Positions 8,618 to 21,012 of a stretch of DNA of 64,000 nt are shown in pieces. The DNA lies in assembly GCA_025765615.1 (NCBI GenBank), contig JAIVFJ010000099.1:124001-188000 (forward strand), read 5' to 3'. The notes below the pieces were generated by a model. It saw only the letters and a program-made list of their open reading frames with translations. It did not search any database and was not told the DNA's origin. Each line of letters starts with the position of its first letter. Positions within the stretch are counted from its first letter, which is position 1. The translations under genes were made by a program, and so were the position numbers. This DNA comes from Zopfochytrium polystomum. Taxonomy: Eukaryota; Chytridiomycota; Chytridiomycetes; Chytridiales; Chytridiaceae.

Positions 8618-11600
8618 TCAACGCTTTACTTGGGAACCTTGCCGTCGTTGCATTCTCTTCGGTTGCGCCAATTTCCGTTCGGTGCGTTGGTCCGACGGCG
8701 GCGCTCCAATGTTGAAAAATCCTCCCCCGCCGCCACCCATCGGGCTGTTGCCGGCGGCAATGGCCGCGCCCGCTGGGCCAAACAGACCGGTGGATCCAGA
8801 AGATGCTCCCGCCCCCCCGCCAAACTGGAACGACGGCGTGGTAGAACCTCCACCCATCGACATGGCCGGAGACGCTGCACCTCCCCCAAACGAGAACCCG
8901 CTGTTTGTCGCCGGCGCGGGAGTAGTCGGCGCACCGCCAGTGCTGAAAAAGGACGGAGTCGATCCAGAGCTGCTACCAAACTGGAACGTGTTGGTCGTTG
9001 ACGCGGCCTGCTGACCAAACATTCCCGCCGCTGGGGCCGGCGACGAAGACCCGGCCGCCGACTGCCCAAACAGACCCGTTCCGGGGGTCCCAGAGGACGA
9101 AGTCTGTCCAAACTGGAAACTCGTTCCGTTCGACGCAGCTTGCTGTGGCTGTTGGCCAAACGGGGTCGACGCGGTTGTAGAGGACTGCCCGAAGAAAGAA
9201 GGAGCTCCCGTCGAAACGCCAAAAGATGGAGCTTGCGCACCTGACCCCGTGGTTGCCGCTGGCTGAGCTGTAGAGCCGAAGCCAAACCCTCCAGTATTTC
9301 CACCTCCTGCTGGAGTTGAGGAAGCGGCGAAGAACGACGGAGCTGTGGAGCTTCCTCCAAACGGTGTCGATGGGGGTTGTGCCTGAGGGCCTTGCTGCGC
9401 TTGCTGTCCAAAGGCAAAGGTTGGGGCTGGCGCAGTGCTGGGCTGCTGCTGTTGTCCAAATGTTGGTTGGATCGATGCGCTTGCGCTCTGCGATTGACCG
9501 AAAGGAGAGGCAGTCGATGCAGAACCACCAAATATTGGAGTCGCTGTTGTTGCCGGTGATCCGAAGAAACTAGTCGATTGGGAGGTGGTCCCGCCAAATA
9601 ATGGTACAGATGGAGTCGTCCCAACGGCTTGTCCGGTCGAGCTCGTATTGGCCTGTGCCGAGGTATTTCCTCCAAACGAAAATCCTGGATTCGTAGGGGG
9701 TTTCGCGGTCGTGCTACCAGTTGCTTGACTGGCGCTCCCACCTCCGAAAGAGAAAGACGGAGCACCTGTCGAAGATGACGGCGCGCCCCCTCCGGAAGCG
9801 TTTGCATTTGATGAGCCAAACCCAAACTGCGGGGTGCTGGAAGTGGGAGGGGCGGCGTTGGTCCCAGGTTGGGTTGAATTGCTGGAACCAAACGAGAAAG
9901 AAGTAATAGGGGCCGCAGCTGCTGGAGACGAAGCGGCAGGGTTTGGGCTGGAAAGATTAGCGCCAAACGAATTTGATGCAGTGGCGGGGGTTGTGGTCTG
10001 ACCACCTCCGTTTTGGTTCGGGTTGTTTCCACCAAAAGCGAATGAGGAGGGTGGACCGCTTCCTGGGCCAGTGCCTCCGGTCCCACCAGCAAAAAAGGTG
10101 GATGTTGACGGCAATCCCGCTTTCGGTTCACTTGCGCTGGTCACTGGAGCTTGGCTGGAAGCGCTGCTTGTGACACTGCTTGCTGCACCGAAAAGAGTGG
10201 GGGCGGATGTAACTTCAGGTTCTGGCTTCGGTGCAGTGACCGCTGGCTGGCTTGAAGAGTTGGTTTGTGCGAACGGGAACGCAGAGGACGATGGTGCGTT
10301 GGTCGGCTCGAACTTCAATGGAATGCCTCCCGACTTCTCCGAAGGATTAGCCCCTGAAACCTCTTGGGAAGAGATATGCGTGGCGCTTGGCTTGGGAGTT
10401 TGATCAGCCGACAAAGGCTTTATGAAGGAAGGCCCATTGGACAAGCCGGGGGTGGACAAACCCGCACCAAAAAGCGGAGCGCTTGTGCTTGAAGTGAAGT
10501 TGAATACCGGAGCAGTCGAAGTGGGTCCTTGGGATTCTTTCACTTGGTCTTTTGCTGGCTCTTGCTGCTTCTCTTGGCTCGAGTTAGCGGTCACAACGGC
10601 AGGGGTGGCACCGCTGGAGTTTTCCGGCTTTGGAGCGAAGTTAAACGATGGTACCGCACTAGCAGTGGAGGAGGCAACTGGTGAAGTCTTGGCCAGACCC
10701 GAAGAGCTTCCGAACGAAGGCGTTGGGCCAAGGTTTTGGAAGACAGAGGATGACCCAGACGGTGCGGTCGAGCTATCGGCCCCGCTGCTTTTATTAAGCG
10801 ATCCAAACAAGGTCTTGTCGCTGCCCTTTGGAGGAGAGGACGTGACACCTACTGAAAACGCCGAAGTAGACGGGGCACTTGATTCGGCTGATGTAAACAG
10901 TCCCTTCGAGGCTGCGAACAGGCCAGGGCCAGCTGCTGAGGAAGGGTCGTTGGTAGTTTCTGATTGACTTGCACCGCTGCCTCCGGTGTCCTTTGAAGGA
11001 GACGGTTCTGCCTCCGCCTTTTGAGACAAACTGAATGTAACGCGCTTCTTTGCCGACGGCAATGTCGTCGCATCTTCTTCGGCGTCCCTCTCCATGGTTT
11101 CCCGAATCATGGCGTCGACCTCTTCGCTGGTGATGCCCCGACGGTTAAACGGGGTCGGCATCTTAGTAATACGCATCTCGCGTTCCTTTAGGTTTTTAAT
11201 GGGAGTGGCGTGTAGCCTGACACGCCCCCGTGGGGTCGAAACTGAGGCCACCCGAGGGACCGGATTATAATAAACCTGACCAACTGTTAATCGATTTCTT
11301 CGCACAAAAAGCCTGCCTCACTTTCGGTTCCGTGCTGGGCTCATCTTCACCATTAGTTGCCTGCGTCTGAACTTCGGCGTCTTTAACCTCCTCGGAGGGA
11401 ATTTGCTTGCGGCGCTTTCGTCGAGCCATGTAGGCGGCCGGCGTAATCCACCCATCCTCAGGAGGCATATCTTGTTCCAGCGCAAGAAGGTCTTGATCAT
11501 CCTCGGAGTCGTCCACCAAAGCAATCTGTTTTCGCTTTGAAGACGACCTTGACACTGAGGATCCCTGCTTCGGAGTAGGGACGGGTGCCATTTCCCTCCT

Positions 11601-12809
11601 TCGCACTGGAGTCTTGGACGCAACAACCGATGATCGAAGGCGCTTTACAGACGAAACACCCGGACCTGTTTTTTCCAACCTCTTTGGGAGAGGAGTGACG
11701 TCGCCCCGCTGGACAAAAAGAGAAAGAAAGAACAGGTTAACTGCAACACGTACACCACTATGAAGCAGCCTCACATTTTCTTTTTTCTGCCTTCTTTCCT
11801 CTGCAAATATCTCCAACACATGCCGGCGACGCTTCGGCGGTCCCTCTTCGCCGTCTTCCGTTAAATTATTGCTGCGTTCGTGTCCGAATCGGGACCGTCT
11901 TATCGCGTCACCCTGTTCCATCTACGTCGTACTGTTGGTCAATTGTTGGGTGCGGCCGACAAGCCATACCTCGTCCATGTCCAAGGAGTCCTCCTGGACA
12001 AGTCGGCGCTTCGCTCGCCTTGAACCAAAGCCTTGTGGCCGATCGTCGTCATCATCCATTCGATCATAAGGCGCTTCAAAATCGAAAGCCTCCGATCTCG
12101 CCCGAGAAATGCGAGGCCGCTCCTCTCCCACCTGTTCTTGAACCGCAGGGCGATCTGTCGATGCACGGTTCGGAATCGGTGTTGGCTCATCTAGCTGATC
12201 CGCACGCTGGCTGCGTGACGAAATCGCCAACGCTCTTTGATGTTTTTGCTGCTCAAGCAGGCGAAGAAGAGCCGGATCGACGCCTAGGTGGTCGTGGAGC
12301 AAAGGAGAGTTAGGAGAAGGTCTGAATGGCGCGTAGAAATACTCACTTTCACGGTACTCTACTTTTGGCAACGGTCGCGTTGGTGTGAAAGCAAAAGAGT
12401 TTGCTGCGTCAATGTGACTTTGGTAAAGCGGATTGTTGGCGTATGAAGGGAGCCGGCTGTCGCTCGGTCGGGGCCCTGCGTAGTCGATGCGAAGTAAGCA
12501 AGCGAAAACGGAAAAACCGCAAAAACAAAAGTAGCCATCCAACGAACGTGCTGATTGGGGCGGTGCGAAAGTGGGGCGAGGCTCTCCTCCGAAATGCGTG
12601 GAGCCAAGCGACTGGGTTAGCTGAGGGTAACGTTGGCGAAGATTGTCCGGCCGCTCCAAAGTGGGGCCAGGCGTATGCGCAGGTCTGGGGCTTGTTATGG
12701 ACGGTGGTGTAAGCTCTGTGACAACACGGCGCCGTGGGCTTCACAGCGCGGGGCGCCCAGAGGTGGGGGACGGTATGTGGTGAGCAAGGCCGGCCGGTCG
12801 GAGGAGGGG

Positions 12810-12846
<37 letters not shown>

Positions 12847-13105
12847 ACAACAACAACAACAAGAAAGGCGTGTTCTACCCCAGCGAGTCCCTCGAGCTCC
12901 TGGCAGATCTTTTCTTCCGAGCCGACTCAGTGTAGACGATGAGGGCGGCGACGCAGACGGTGACCACGGCGAGGAGGAGAAAGGCGTGCGCGAGCGACGA
13001 GGGGACCCACCACCAGGCCCACGACCAGATCCACGAGGCCCAGGTTGGCGATGAGGCCGCCGACGAGGGCGCCTGCGACAACACGGGGGGAGTGGACTGC
13101 GACAT
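8618..13105 (-). CDS. FG nucleoporin with an N-terminal transmembrane exon (POM121/Nup1/Nup153-like)
   Basis: A nuclear-pore protein of about 1374 residues in six exons: 13105-12879, 12738-12347, 12283-11970, 11921-11775, 11708-11322 and 11275-8618. All phases agree. Exon 1 encodes a Trp-rich stretch, then a membrane-spanning segment (AHAFLLLAVVTVCVAALIVY) followed by KKR. The middle is polar with basic NLS-like clusters (RRAKRR, PPKRRRH, ARRKRRKQ) and an acidic DDSEDD patch. The last exon carries dozens of FG repeats (SFSFGG, FGQ, GLFG, FQFG) that would bind transport receptors. It ends FFNIGAPP then a basic tail, like the importin-binding C-termini of POM121, Nup153 and Nup1. The 140-nt intron 1 contains a T33 run and has a weak GTAGAA donor. 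If it is false, the start lies elsewhere and the transmembrane exon is separate. A 72-nt in-frame segment (12547-12476) may also be spliced out. Confidence 0.75.
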
Positions 13106-14174
13106 GGAAGGCCTGGACAGCACCAGCACCCCTTTTTCTCTCGTTTCTTCCTTTGCTTTCTTTTTTGGTTTTTCGTTTTTTCTCCGTTTTAGTTCTTTTT
13201 TTTTCTTCTTCTTTTCATTATCATTGTTATTTGGCGTACTGGCGGGGTCACATTTTTTCCTCGCTGCTCTGTCCCTCTCCCAGTACGCCATCAAACCCCA
13301 CCATGCTAACAACTTACAATGAGGTACACTACTGGGGGGCGAGCCGGATCTCAAACACAGCAGCAGCAGTGGAACGCAGGCGTTTGGTTATATGCTAATT
13401 TTTGAATCATTTCCACCGCGAAACTGGTCGCAGGAGAGAATGTGTAGCAACGGCCGCATAGAGCAAGAACTGAGGGGAGAGCGGAGAGCCCCCACAAATC
13501 AGCCCCAAGTTTGCTTCGTACTCCTGCTATCTGTCCCAAATAACAGACCATCGTTGCGAAGATGAGATGGGAAGGTGTCCGCAAAGAGAGAAGCGCCAGG
13601 CGCCTGCTAGCTTTTGATTGTATCCGCTCCGCACTTCTTTCTTTCTTACGCTACGCTATGCGGCGAATAGAATGGGTCAGACTGCTTGCTTGGAAGCAAC
13701 CACGGTTTGAACAGCGCAAATACCCCCACACAGCGGAACGCTGGAGATCTCCGAGCGTCGCCTAATCTTCAGGCGCACAAGCAATGAAAGCCAATAAGTG
13801 CGATGCGGAGACGCTGGAGACTCTTGATCTGTTCTTATTTTGTTGCTGAACGCCTCCCATTTGTGAACCATTCTTTGAAAACACTGTCATCATCGTGTTT
13901 TTGGATACCCCTGTTTCTATTTCGGGATTGAGTGCCCTCGAGGGAGTTTGCAACAGACACTATCACACGAGTTCATCGACGAGCAGTTGCCTTTTTTTTT
14001 TTTTTTTTTTTTTGCTAGATTAATACCAGGACTCATTTCGTTCAACGAAGAGACATAGCTTTTCTGAAACCGGTCGAATAACCAATGGTAGGCGGAAGCA
14101 CGTGGAGAAGAGAAGCAGTTCAAATCAAGTCAAATCAATTTGAGAAATTCAATCAAACAGACAAACCAAGAGAG

Positions 14175-14208
<34 letters not shown>

Positions 14209-14243
14209 GAAATAAGAATAAAGAAACAATATTGAATACTCCC
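13106..14243. other. Intergenic region between divergent genes
   Basis: This holds the putative 5' regions of the nucleoporin gene (minus) and the lumazine synthase gene (plus). T-rich tracts lie at 13140-13215 and 13990-14013 (a T run of about 24), and an A run lies at 14172-14202, ending about 40 nt before the lumazine synthase ATG. I see no further coding sequence and no clear TATA element. Confidence 0.5.
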
Positions 14244-14768
14244 ATGGCCGCCCAACACCACCCGTCTGTCAAGGGCGTCACTTTCCTGCCAGACTCGGAC
14301 CCGTCCCTGGACGGCCGCGGTCTGCGCATCCTCGTTGTCCACACCCGCTGGAACCTGTCGATCGTCTCGTCGCTCGTCGCCGCCACCCGCGAAACCCTGG
14401 CGCGCCACGGCGTCGCAGAGAGCGACATTGTCGTGCGCCAGGTGCCTGGCTCGTTCGAGCTGCCCAACGCCGTCGACAGGCTGCTCCGCGAAGCCGCCGA
14501 CTCGCGGCCCTTTGACGCCGCCGTAGCCGTTGGCGTCCTCATCAAGGGCGACACAATGCACTTTGAGTACATCGCCGACGCAACCACCCACGGCCTCATG
14601 CGCGTCTCGCTCGAAAACCCAAGACGCACCCCCGTCGTCTTTGGCGTGCTCACCTGCAACACCGAGCAGCAGGCCCTCGCGAGGGCCGGCCTCGTCGAGG
14701 GCGGTCACAACCACGGCATCGACTGGGGCAAGGCGGCGATCGAGATGGCGCGACTGTCGCGCGCGTGA
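14244..14768 (+). CDS. RIB4: 6,7-dimethyl-8-ribityllumazine synthase
   Basis: A single-exon gene of 174 residues, the usual length for fungal and plant-type lumazine synthases. The enzyme condenses 5-amino-6-ribitylaminouracil with 3,4-dihydroxy-2-butanone 4-phosphate in the penultimate step of riboflavin synthesis. Diagnostic blocks in order: ILVVHTRWNLSIV (substrate-binding region at about residues 29-41), VRQVPGSFELPNAVDRLL, VAVGVLIKGDTMHFEYIAD (catalytic His in TMHFEY; GD[T/S] phosphate-site residues) and PVVFGVLTCNTEQQALARAG (C-terminal helix region). The start is the first ATG in frame after an A-rich leader; the upstream in-frame extension is Lys-only low complexity. Codon use is strongly C/G-ending. 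No intron and no signal peptide, so it is probably cytosolic. Confidence 0.95.
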   Translation: MAAQHHPSVKGVTFLPDSDPSLDGRGLRILVVHTRWNLSIVSSLVAATRETLARHGVAESDIVVRQVPGSFELPNAVDRLLREAADSRPFDAAVAVGVLIKGDTMHFEYIADATTHGLMRVSLENPRRTPVVFGVLTCNTEQQALARAGLVEGGHNHGIDWGKAAIEMARLSRA

Positions 14769-16059
14769 AGGGGGGAAGGAGGAGGAAGGAACGGTGGTTG
14801 GGCGTGTGTGTATGTGTTGTGTGTGGAATCTGATCGTGGAGGCGGTGCAGCGGCGATGCGATTCTCCGAATTCAACTGTCCCCTTCTCCGTTCGTTATCT
14901 CTCGCACTCTCTCTCTCACTCTGTCTCCCTCTCACGCTCTCACTCTCTCTCCCTCTCCCCCCCGCTTACCCGCCGGTTGTGTCCATCCCTCTTTCCCACG
15001 CAGTTCCAAACACGCGAACAAGAACAGCAAATTCGGTTATTTGTAATGCCACAAACCTTCCTCGCATGACATCACACACAGAGAGCAAAAAGACGATACA
15101 CACTCCCGCCGTTTTCGAAAGAATACAATCAGTCAACTCCGTGCCGGCAAAAAAGAAAAAGAACTACAGGATTCGACAACACACTGCTCATATTGCAAAG
15201 GCCTCCACCCTCCACAGATTGCAGTTTCCTCGTGAAAGAGGCAAAAGTAGTGCACCGCAGCATTGACCAATTTTCTGTGGCAAATACAAACTTCACAGCG
15301 TGTCCCAACCTGGTTCATTCGCTTAACGCAATTTGGCAGGCTCGTTGAGCCGGCCACTGAACAACAAACACTTTACTCCCACAGTCTGCATCTACAGTTT
15401 ATTTGCCAGGTGCTTGGGAGTTTTTGCCCAGCCGAAAGGTGATTCCTGGACAGGTGATTCCTGCAGGTTTGCACCCATTTCATCAGACCAAGGGATAAAA
15501 CTATTTTCCCAGGACTGACACGTACTTTAAGCATATTACTGTGTACATACTCAGGATTAGGAGAAACATAACTGCGCCAATTCCAGCTGCTTCAAGAGTC
15601 GGAGAAGCTGTTGTGGTTTTGATTTGGATTTTATGCAACAAGCGACAGCCTGTAACTTTGTCTTTTACGGAGTGTACTGGAGTACGTAGCATAGAGCGAA
15701 GTGCAAAGCAAATAACTGGCTATCGAACTGTTCTATTTATATCTGCAGGATTTGTCCCATATGTCATAATGAATGGAGACTACAACTGGGCTGTTGGCAG
15801 ACCTGTCACCAGGGGTCAAGGAAGGGGTCTTGGCACGATGGGAATGACTGCAGGGGACAGGCGCGGAGTGCCTGTCTCTTGCCCGTCGCTGTGCCACTGG
15901 CCCCATGAAGGGATACCCTCTGGGCGGCAGAGGAGGTTTTGTAAAATGCCAGTGATAAGCAATTTGGAATCTCTTCACACTACCATGCATTGGCAATCGT
16001 ACAAGGAAGCAGGACTTGTTGCTTTGGACATAGTATGACTTCACGAGACTCAAGGCATT
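14769..16059. other. Intergenic, no gene seen
   Basis: The 3' flank of lumazine synthase, with CT-rich microsatellite (about 14900-14960). The sequence from about 15500 on is AT-richer and non-coding in character. The frame at 15541-16038 has no recognisable domain and runs into repeat C, so I do not call it. Confidence 0.4.
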
Positions 16060-16275
16060 GTGTGAGGATGACAGGTGGTTGAGCCTGTGACCTCAAATAA
16101 ATTAAGTGTATACCCACTTTTTAACTGGTAATTGTGAGGATTACCACCCTGTCTTGACCTGCGTTTTGCTGGCAAAACGTGACTAGGCTTGGATTCCTAC
16201 TCTCTTATTATTTATTGGGTTTCCATATGGCCTCTGACTGGCTCTGTCTGTCTGTCACTGAGCTCTACTTTTTTT
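16060..16275 (+). repeat. Dispersed repeat C, copy 2
   Basis: Aligns with 3235-3450. Shared blocks in the same order are TGAGGATGACAGG, CTCAAATAAA, GTGAGGATTACCA, TTTTGC.GGCAAAA, TTGGATTC.T.CT and TTCCATATGG.CTC.GACTGGCTC. It is more AT-rich than copy 1. It begins a 2.7-kb stretch of retroelement-like sequence. Confidence 0.65.
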
Positions 16276-16350
16276 TAATTTATTATTATTATTTATTATT
16301 GGCGATGTTGCAGACAGAAAGACTCAGTTTTGATTCTACTAACTGATACA

Positions 16351-16425
16351 AGGCTCCCTTGCTCAGTGGTTAGAGCACTCCCTTCAATTGGGAAGGTGCC
16401 AAGTTTGAGACATGCTAGTTAACAG
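16351..16425 (+). other. tRNA-like sequence, probably a SINE head or tRNA pseudogene
   Basis: CTTGCTCAGTGGTTAGAGCA is a good RNA polymerase III A-box context. The CCC-TTCAATT-GGG arm folds as a 7-nt anticodon loop that would read CAA. The B-box region (AAGTTTGAGAC) is degenerate compared with GGTTCGAATCC, and acceptor-stem pairing is poor, so it is unlikely to be a functional tRNA. Confidence 0.4.
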
Positions 16426-17099
16426 ACTGAGCAGAAATGCAAAGTCGCACTATGCCTGGATAATGGCCCCTCGCTTTTGGAAATGACTTAGGACTGAAAC
16501 ACTTCTGTGGGAGAAGTGCTAGGCCCAGATGGACAGAGTTAACAAGATCATGGCAGAGCTAACAAGCTCTACCACCTGCTACCATGATGTAATGCCTCAT
16601 AAAAGCGTATGAGATCACAGGAGTTTTCCTTATCTTTTCATTGGTGATTTTACTTATTTTTTCAATTAGTAATTTATCTTGTTTTTCCTGTTTTTTCCTG
16701 TTTTCTCTTTTATTTCTTCCTTGTTGTCTCTGTCTGTGCCTTTCCTCTCTTGTGTGGTTGTGAGTGACTGTCTTCTTATCTGTACCAATCATTTCTTGCC
16801 AGCCCTCTCCACTCTGTTCACCAAGAAATGCCCCATGATTCTCTGGGCTGTTTTCCTTGTTTGGCTGCCACAGCCCCATTTCTTGGTGATTCACTCCTCC
16901 CATTCCTTTCTATTTTATTTATTGTTTTGCTGTTTTGTATTTGTTTTTCCTCCTTTTTCCCTCCTCCCTGGTGATTCCAACCCTTTACTATTTAAGCTGC
17001 TGCCCCCCGTCTTGTTGAGTGTGTGAACCTGTGCCTGAAGTTGCCTTGCCTGCCCTTTTCTTCCTGACTGTATGTAGAGCTGAGGGTGGCAGCCCCCTG

Positions 17100-17170
17100 G
17101 TGTGTGACAGGAGGTTGAAGTCCTCTTGGCCATCATGGCAGCGTGCTGGGTTCAAGCCCCAGTGCACCTC
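17100..17170 (+). other. Second tRNA-like B-box region, possible SINE
   Basis: GCTGGGTTCAAGCCCCAG fits a T-arm with a B box (GGTTCAAGCCC) and short pairing arms. The D-arm side is weak. It lies about 700 bp downstream of the other tRNA-like block, in the same AT-rich repeat zone. Confidence 0.3.
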
Positions 17171-17699
17171 ACCATTTCTGCATGCTAGGGTTGTGTGCCC
17201 CCTCCTTGGATTGAGTTGGAACTTCTCCTTGGAGTGAGACAAGTTGTGTCTGGTTCTGTTAAGTGGAAAACAGTTCTGATTTAATTAGGACACCTCTGCA
17301 CACTAACTGTTCCTTGTGTTTGCCCTCTGTAGACCAGGGTCTGGCCACTTTCCTCCCCACTCTCTTGTCTTCTTCAGTTGGATTGGAGTGCTGCACTTAG
17401 TGCCGCTCCCTGGAGCTTGCTGCATCTTGCGCCTCCAGCATTGTTACCAGATTTCCCTGTCCCCTTTGGCTTTGGCTTTTGCCTCCCATTGGGCCCACTC
17501 TGTGTCATGGACCAGAGAACCCTGCACATTCTTTGCTAGTGTGCCACCTTTTCACAATTGCCTTTGGTCTGAGTGTGAAAGTCTTCTCTTTGTGTGTAAT
17601 AAGAGAGTTTCTTTGTGTTTCTTGGGCTTCTTAAGACTCCAAATACATTTTCCTGTCTAGTGGCCCCTTGACATCTCCTTTTTGCCCTTTTTCACTTTT

Positions 17700-18760
17700 C
17701 AGGATTGGTATTCAGGTCATTGCTCTCTTTAAACCCTCACTCCTCCGCCCCCTTCTGGCTATCCCTCCCTGAATTTTCCCTCTCTGCCAATGCGCTGCTC
17801 AACTTCCTCACTCTCCTTCAGGGTATCATCCCTCAATCCTTTTACGATATCCTCCACCACTATGAGACCTTCCCAGCTGACAAAGTCGTTAACGCCCTTG
17901 TACGCATCTTTCATGACTTCCTTCTCAACGTCCATCAGTTAATCTGGCCCCCTTGATGTGACGAAACTATCCTCTGGGAATGCGACCACGGCATTGCACC
18001 CTCTGAAAAGCGTCGCCACCACCCACCATCTTCTCCCACTCCTCCACCTGTAAGCCCCGCTACATCCCACACACCATCCCCAGTTGCAGGCCCCACTCCT
18101 GCAGCCTCGCAGGTCACTCCCTCTCCCTCGCAATCCCCCACCCCAAGGTTATCACCTAGCGTTACTGACTCCCCACAGCCTCAAATACCCCCCTGCTCAT
18201 CAGCAACGGCCACCTCGTGCTCCTCAATGCAGCACATGCGGTCGCCACCACTCCAACATCTGTCCTCCTGATTGGCTCCTCTTGCGAGGCGGTATTCGGA
18301 TCTGGCGCCAACACTGCCTTGGCCTTGTTTGCCCAGCTCTTGGAACACTCTGGATTCGGCGCACGTTCACTGTTTCCAATCCAACTCCACAGACAATTGT
18401 GTGTCCCCCGCATCCTGTACCGCCAGACGTGCACTAAGTGCCTCCCACTTCCCCTGCTCCACCCTTTTTCCACGGCTCTGCCCTTTTCCTTCCTGACTCT
18501 GTGCAACCACTTACTCCGCTGTCAGATTGACACTTTCCGCAAGCCTGGGCCGTAAGTTTTCTCCCCCTTTCGTTGTTGTTGTAGTTTTCTTGATGTTGTT
18601 CACTTTCTGTGTGCGACAACGCGCTTGGTTCTGTCAAGGTCCTTGGCTTCCTGCCATACCTGCGTGGCATCTCACTCTTCCCATCATCACACAGCCTCCA
18701 GCTGCGTGAAATAATAAATAAAATAAAATAAAATTAAATTAAAAAAAAGCAACAGCAAAA
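17700..18760 (+). pseudogene. Decayed retroelement-like ORF ending in an A-rich tail
   Basis: Protein-like frames run from about 17705 (ALLNFLTLLQGIIPQSFYDI, then HHYETFPADKVVNALVRIFH) through an in-frame TGA at 17954 into a Pro/Ser/Thr-rich stretch. They then pass, with frame changes, to a block containing CSTCGRHHSNIC, reminiscent of a CCHC zinc knuckle but with altered spacing. The region ends in repeated AATAAAATAAAA at 18710-18750, like a non-LTR retrotransposon tail. No reverse transcriptase motif is visible. The gag-like reading is inference. From 18760 to 19568 the sequence is A/G-rich with several poly(A) runs and no gene. Confidence 0.3.
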
Positions 18761-19568
18761 ATGGATGGACAAGGGGGGAAACAAAAAAAAATTCGTTAAG
18801 CACTCCCCGGCGACTTGAAAAACTTTAAAACCAAAGGAGGCCTCCTGGGACCCGCAGGATTTGAGTGGTTTAGGAAAGCGTTTCGGAAGCACCGATCACA
18901 CAAGGAAACGAACAAAAAAGGGAGGAAGAAAGAAATGTTGAGATTGTGGGTTGCGAGCGAGGGAATCGTATGAGGTCGTTGGCCTCAAGCAAACAGGAAG
19001 GCAACAACCCGACAAAGAAGAAAAAAAGAGAAAAACTCGAGGCGGTTCGTCGTGCTGTTCATTCAATTCAATCAAGAGTATTTTTTTGTTTTCGGTAAAA
19101 AGTCGATCTTGAAAAGGAGAGGGGAAAAAAAAAGAAGAAAAATCAAAAAAACCGGACCAAAAAAAGTACGAGTAAGGGGCAAGGGGGAGAGGGGCGGGAA
19201 GGGGGAAAGGGAGAAAGGACGGTCGTGCCATTAATTAAAAAAGTCATGCGGACCGCAAACGTGGGACGAACGGATGGGACGAGGATGTGGGTTTGACGGA
19301 ATAGCGTGTGTACACTCTTTCGGGGGGAGAGAAGGCGAATCATGACTCAAAAAAAAAGAGAAAAACGATTAGGTGGGGGAAGGAGTCGAGCAAAAAAAAA
19401 CAAAAAAAAAAAAAAAACAAGCCTTCCCCGCTTCCGCCTTCCGCTTCCGCATCCAAAGCTGAAAGCGGGATGGGCAGAGAAATCAACACCACAAAAAAAA
19501 AAAAAAAAAAAAAAAGAGAAACTTCCTCCCCTTTTTTTACCAAGCTCCCCCAATGCGGCTCCCGTCAC

Positions 19569-20981
19569 TCACGACGCTGTCTTACAGAAGCTTAAAGTCT
19601 CCGCGCTCACGCTGGAGCTCCTTCTCATCTTGGGGCGACGAAGCACGGTGAGCTCCCGCAGCTTTGCGAGCCGGTGCCGCTGCTGCACGGCCCACGCCAG
19701 CTCCTTTCGGTACATTTCAATGTCGCGAATTTCGTCGAAAAATGGGTGGTTGATGGCTTTCCAGGGATCGAGCCGCTGCAGCGGGTCGTAGTTTAGCAGG
19801 CCCTATGGGGAGCGAACGGAAACAAAGGGCGGATGCAGAGTGTTGGGGAAATGGAGCGACAGAAAAGCAACATTAGAACCAGCACCATCAAACTCATTCC
19901 AAGCCTGGCGCAGGGGAAGAAAAGGGAAGAAAAAAAAAAAGAAAAAAAAGTATAGCCAATCGCGGGATAAAGAACACCCTCCTCACCTTGAGCAGGCTCA
20001 AACAATGGGGGTCTTCCGTCACGCGCGGTACCACAAGTGCAAGTGTGTCCCCTTTCGGTTGCGTCCTACGAACATAGTACACATCTTCAAAAGCCGGGTC
20101 CTGAAAGTAAAATTCGGGCAACGGGCCGACAATCCTTTTTTACGTAACGCAAAAAGAAAAACAAAATATGCAATGTTAATTCGAATCCAATCCAACAAAA
20201 GTGGGTTAACTAATTCAAAGGGCAACAACTCTTACGAACTCTTGTATCTTCTGCATGACGGCTGCGTCCCGGTCAGCTGGTTTTGGGTTGGGAAACCAAA
20301 AAGAGAGTTCAGTACGGCACACAAAAAACTTGAAGTTACTACTGATACAAACCAAAGAATGGGTTTTCTCGCCGTAGGAGCTCTGAGTGCGTTGAAAGTG
20401 AGACACGGACACACCGAATAGATGCATCGGGAGAAGCAATCGTTAAGTTAAATTGTGGTTGTGGGGACGACGGGTTTTGCCGAGAAGGTAGAAAAAAAAT
20501 AGGTTAGAAAGATTTCATAGGTACGTTCGCGCCGGTCCTGGGGGACCAGGAAACTCTCTCGTTCTCCACAAAAACTCTGCCCAGAACACACAGCGGAACC
20601 CAACCCCAACCCACCGGCCAATATGCATCCAACGCTCCACATGTCGATCGCAGAGCTGTACATCTTCACCTCCGACCCGTCCACGTATCGTCCGTCAGGG
20701 CCCGCAGGCGTCTTGGACTGCTGCATAAAGAGTTCGGGTGCGCGGTAAAGAGTCGTTTGGACCTGGGAGGGTTGGGTGGGGAGCAAAAAAAAAAAAAAAA
20801 AAAAAAAATGGGGATTAGGGCGGTCGGTTTCGACTGGGCTCGAAGCCGGGGTGAAAGAAAAAGAGAATCGTCCCTCGTTCAGGTTTTTCCCCGGTGAAAA
20901 GCCGAGTGCATGCGCGTCCTCCAGTTGCCCTTTTCAGTAACACTGCTTCGCTCCTCCAGCGGATGCCCAAGAGTGCACACA

Positions 20982-21012
<31 letters not shown>

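Noticed and set aside
12659..12661. Start of the nucleoporin at 12659
   Set aside because: The codon there is TTG, and the frame continues upstream to a splice acceptor at 12739 that matches the phase of the transmembrane exon.
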